Shown piece by piece: positions 21,543 to 23,532 of a DNA stretch of 23,532 nt (position 1 is the first letter of the stretch; every line of letters begins with the position of its first letter). The stretch covers positions 1 to 23,532 of the IMG/VR virus record IMGVR_UViG_3300023184_000528; one strand, given 5' to 3'. This DNA is from a virus. The position numbers and the translations under genes are program-made. The notes below the pieces were generated by a model, which saw only the letters and a list, made by a program, of their open reading frames with translations, did no database searches and was not told the origin of the DNA.

Positions 21543-23174
21543 ATGGATGACGGATATCTTGGTAATGCTAGGCTCAAAAGAACGGGCACTGAACTATCCT
21601 ATACTGAAGAACAAGTATTAGAAACCGCAAAGTGTGCAGATGATCCTGTATACTTTATTAAAACTTACGTTAAGATTGTCAACGTTGACCGTGGTCTTGT
21701 CCCATTTGACATGTGGGATTTCCAAGAGGACATGGTACGTACCTTTCATGAGAATCGTTTTACGATTGCAAAGATGCCCCGACAGGTTGGTAAAACAACT
21801 ACCACTGTTGGCTATATGCTATGGGCAGCAATCTTTAATGAAGAATATACCATCGGTATTCTTGCCAATAAAGGTCAGTTAGCAAGGGATATTCTAGGTC
21901 GTATTCAAAAAGCTTATGAGTATCTTCCTGCTTGGTTGCAGCAGGGTATCATGACATGGAACAAAGGTTCCCTTGAATTGGAGAACGGTTCTAAAATATT
22001 TGCATATGCAACATCAGCAGGTGGTGTTCGAGGTGGTACTTATAACTTGATATTCTTGGACGAATTTGCTTTCGTTCCACACAACATGGCAGTTGAATTC
22101 TTCACATCAACATACCCTGTTATATCTTCCGGTCAAACATCTAAAGTAATTATTGTTTCAACTCCTAATGGATTAAATCTGTTCTACAAGATGTGGACAG
22201 ATGCGATTGAAAAACGTTCAACATATAAGACAGTTGAAGTCCACTGGTCAATGGTACCAGGTCGTGATGCAAAGTGGAAAGAAGAAACAATACGTAACAC
22301 ATCTGAAGAACAATTCCGTCAGGAGTTTGAGACAGAATTTATTGGTTCATCTGCAACACTTATTTCGGGCACCAAACTGAGGTCATTAGCATTTCATGAT
22401 CCATTATATACCCAAGATGACTTGGCAGTATTCGATGAACCGAAACTGGGTAGGATTTATATTGCCACCGTCGATTGTTCTGAGGGTGTAGAACAAGATT
22501 ATTCAACCATTAATGTTCTTGATGCCACAGAAGCACCGTATAGACAGGTTGCTAGGTACCGAAGTAACAAAATTCCTTTGTTGTTCTTACCAACAGTAAT
22601 CTATTCGGTTGCTAAAAAATACAACGAAGCCTTTGTTCTTATTGAAACCAACAACATTGGTCAGCAGGTCGTGGATATTCTACACTATGACTTGGAATAT
22701 GAGAACATTTATAAGTTAGAACACCATCATATTAAGGGTCAGAGCATTTCTTCTGGCTTCAAACGTGCTGTTTCCTTTGGTGTTCGCACCACAAAATCAG
22801 TAAAAAAGATTGGTTGTGCCAACTTAAAAACACTTATAGAGAATAATAAATTAATAATTAATGATTTCGAAACAATAGCTGAACTGAATACCTTTGTCAG
22901 AATCCGCGACACCTATTCTGCTGAAGAAGGACACAACGATGATATTGTCATGGGATTAGTTATATTTGCTTGGCTAACCGCACAATCATACTTCAAAGAT
23001 TCCACAAATATTGACATCCGTAAGCTAATGCTTGAGGAAAACAACATGTTAATCGATGAATCCATGACCCCGTTTGGATTTGTGGACAATGGATTGCAGG
23101 AAGAAATCTTTGAGGATGGTGAGGATAGGTGGCAATACGCCGAAAAGCGTGGTTTCCCAAGGTCAAGATTATAA
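21543..23174 (+). CDS. gp17: Large terminase subunit gp17 (packaging ATPase-nuclease), 543 aa
   Basis: The N-terminal ATPase has the adenine-binding segment DFQEDMV (59-65), Walker A PRQVGKTT (79-86) and Walker B LIFLDE with Asp173-Glu174, followed by the coupling motif STPNG. The C-terminal RNase-H-like nuclease has Asp311 in TVDCSEGVEQDYS, Glu368 in LIETNN and Asp466-Asp467 in HNDDIVMGL, matching the acidic triad of T4 gp17. It cuts concatemeric DNA and pumps it into the prohead. Its length is close to other T4-like large terminases (T4 is 610). The start ATG follows the Dps stop by three bases and has no convincing Shine-Dalgarno site. The N-terminus DDGYLGNARLKR is of the usual type for marine relatives, so I keep this start. 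Confidence 0.95.
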   Translation: MDDGYLGNARLKRTGTELSYTEEQVLETAKCADDPVYFIKTYVKIVNVDRGLVPFDMWDFQEDMVRTFHENRFTIAKMPRQVGKTTTTVGYMLWAAIFNEEYTIGILANKGQLARDILGRIQKAYEYLPAWLQQGIMTWNKGSLELENGSKIFAYATSAGGVRGGTYNLIFLDEFAFVPHNMAVEFFTSTYPVISSGQTSKVIIVSTPNGLNLFYKMWTDAIEKRSTYKTVEVHWSMVPGRDAKWKEETIRNTSEEQFRQEFETEFIGSSATLISGTKLRSLAFHDPLYTQDDLAVFDEPKLGRIYIATVDCSEGVEQDYSTINVLDATEAPYRQVARYRSNKIPLLFLPTVIYSVAKKYNEAFVLIETNNIGQQVVDILHYDLEYENIYKLEHHHIKGQSISSGFKRAVSFGVRTTKSVKKIGCANLKTLIENNKLIINDFETIAELNTFVRIRDTYSAEEGHNDDIVMGLVIFAWLTAQSYFKDSTNIDIRKLMLEENNMLIDESMTPFGFVDNGLQEEIFEDGEDRWQYAEKRGFPRSRL

Positions 23175-23178
23175 AAAA

Positions 23179-23185
23179 CTAAATA
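23179..23185 (+). promoter_or_regulatory. Late-promoter-like CTAAATA upstream of gp18
   Basis: ACTAAATAG lies just after the gp17 stop and 43 bases before the gp18 ATG, which has a strong AAGGAG at 23216-23221. It has the same extended core as the motifs at 485-491 and 8802-8808. Confidence 0.6.
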
Positions 23186-23228
23186 GACTATAAAGACAAT
23201 TGACCCAAACAATTAAAGGAGAAATCCA

Positions 23229-23532
23229 ATGGCATTTCAATTATCAGCGGGTGTACTTGTATCAGAAGTCGATCTGACTACAGTTATACCTTCCGTTGCT
23301 ACTTCTATTGGCGCAACAGTAGGACCTTTTTCTTGGGGACCATGCAGTGAAGTTACCACAATATCAGACGAAGTTAGTCTAGTAAGTAAATTTGGTAAAC
23401 CAGACAGTACAAATTATGAATATTGGTTCTCGGCAGCAAACTTTCTGGCATACGGAAACAATTTAAAAGTAGTTCGTGGTGTAGATACTACTCCAGCAAC
23501 CCGTTCAAACAATGCAACAGCAAACGGTACAA
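23229..23532 (+). CDS. gp18: Tail sheath protein gp18, N-terminal part (3' end outside window)
   Basis: The frame from ATG 23229 stays open to the window edge and gives 101 residues. LSAGVLVSEVDLTTVIPSVA, SIGATVGPFSWGP, LVSKFGKP, FSAANFLAYGNNLKVVRG are the characteristic N-terminal segment of T4-like sheath proteins (S-P-G-V-x-x-x-E-x-D-L-T, then G-x-x-G-P-F-x-W-G-P and FLAYGN). The sheath polymerises around the tail tube and contracts on infection. AAGGAG at 23216-23221, seven bases before ATG, supports the start, and the gene probably begins its own late transcription unit. Its position after gp17 is as in T4. Only the first 101 residues are present. Confidence 0.95.
   Translation, partial: MAFQLSAGVLVSEVDLTTVIPSVATSIGATVGPFSWGPCSEVTTISDEVSLVSKFGKPDSTNYEYWFSAANFLAYGNNLKVVRGVDTTPATRSNNATANGT

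Noticed and set aside
1-23532. tRNA genes, integrase or attachment sites, insertion sequences
   Set aside because: I saw no cloverleaf-compatible segments, no transposase or recombinase genes and no terminal inverted repeats. The only mobile element supported is the homing endonuclease.

Overview
This window is part of the late structural region of a T4-like contractile-tailed phage (Caudoviricetes). The right-hand third has the T4 gene order 13-14-15-16-17-18: neck gp13, neck gp14, tail-completion gp15, small terminase gp16, large terminase gp17 and the start of tail sheath gp18. All supported genes lie on the plus strand, are tightly packed and use mostly TAA stops. The DNA is A+T-rich apart from the glycine-rich genes. 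The fibre and neck modules resemble those of marine and freshwater T4-like phages, as I remember them, so an aquatic bacterial host is likely. No host gene or photosynthesis gene identifies the host more closely.

Layout. 1-467 is the 3' end of a glycine-rich adhesin. 524-901 is a small conserved phage protein in its own unit, between promoter-like motifs and a clear hairpin terminator. 1037-8805 holds two small proteins, a 1,799-residue fibre built from Asn/Ala heptads alternating with beta modules, a 446-residue fibre with four tandem beta repeats, and a 146-residue structural protein. 8845-12546 holds a 1,016-residue structural protein and a 216-residue companion. 12546-17243 is an adhesin cassette: three small decapeptide-repeat proteins, two glycine-rich adhesins (one with three modules) and a 109-residue beta-sandwich protein, several joined by overlapping or abutting stop and start codons. 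17266-23532 is the neck, packaging and tail core.

Two genes interrupt the core. A GIY-YIG homing endonuclease with NUMOD3 motifs sits between gp13 and gp14. It seems to have taken over the gp14 start: its first codons (M-A-T-N) repeat the first codons of gp14, which is left with an apparent ATC start. A Dps/ferritin-like protein sits between the two terminase subunits.

Regulation. T4-late-like motifs of two kinds recur. ACTAAATA lies 32-67 bases before genes that have Shine-Dalgarno sites. ATAAATA lies exactly 7 bases before the ATG of two genes (13798 and gp13) that have none, which suggests leaderless late mRNAs. The gene at 1037 also appears to start with a non-AUG codon (ATT). Together the genes encode host-recognition fibres, the head-tail joint, DNA packaging and the tail sheath.
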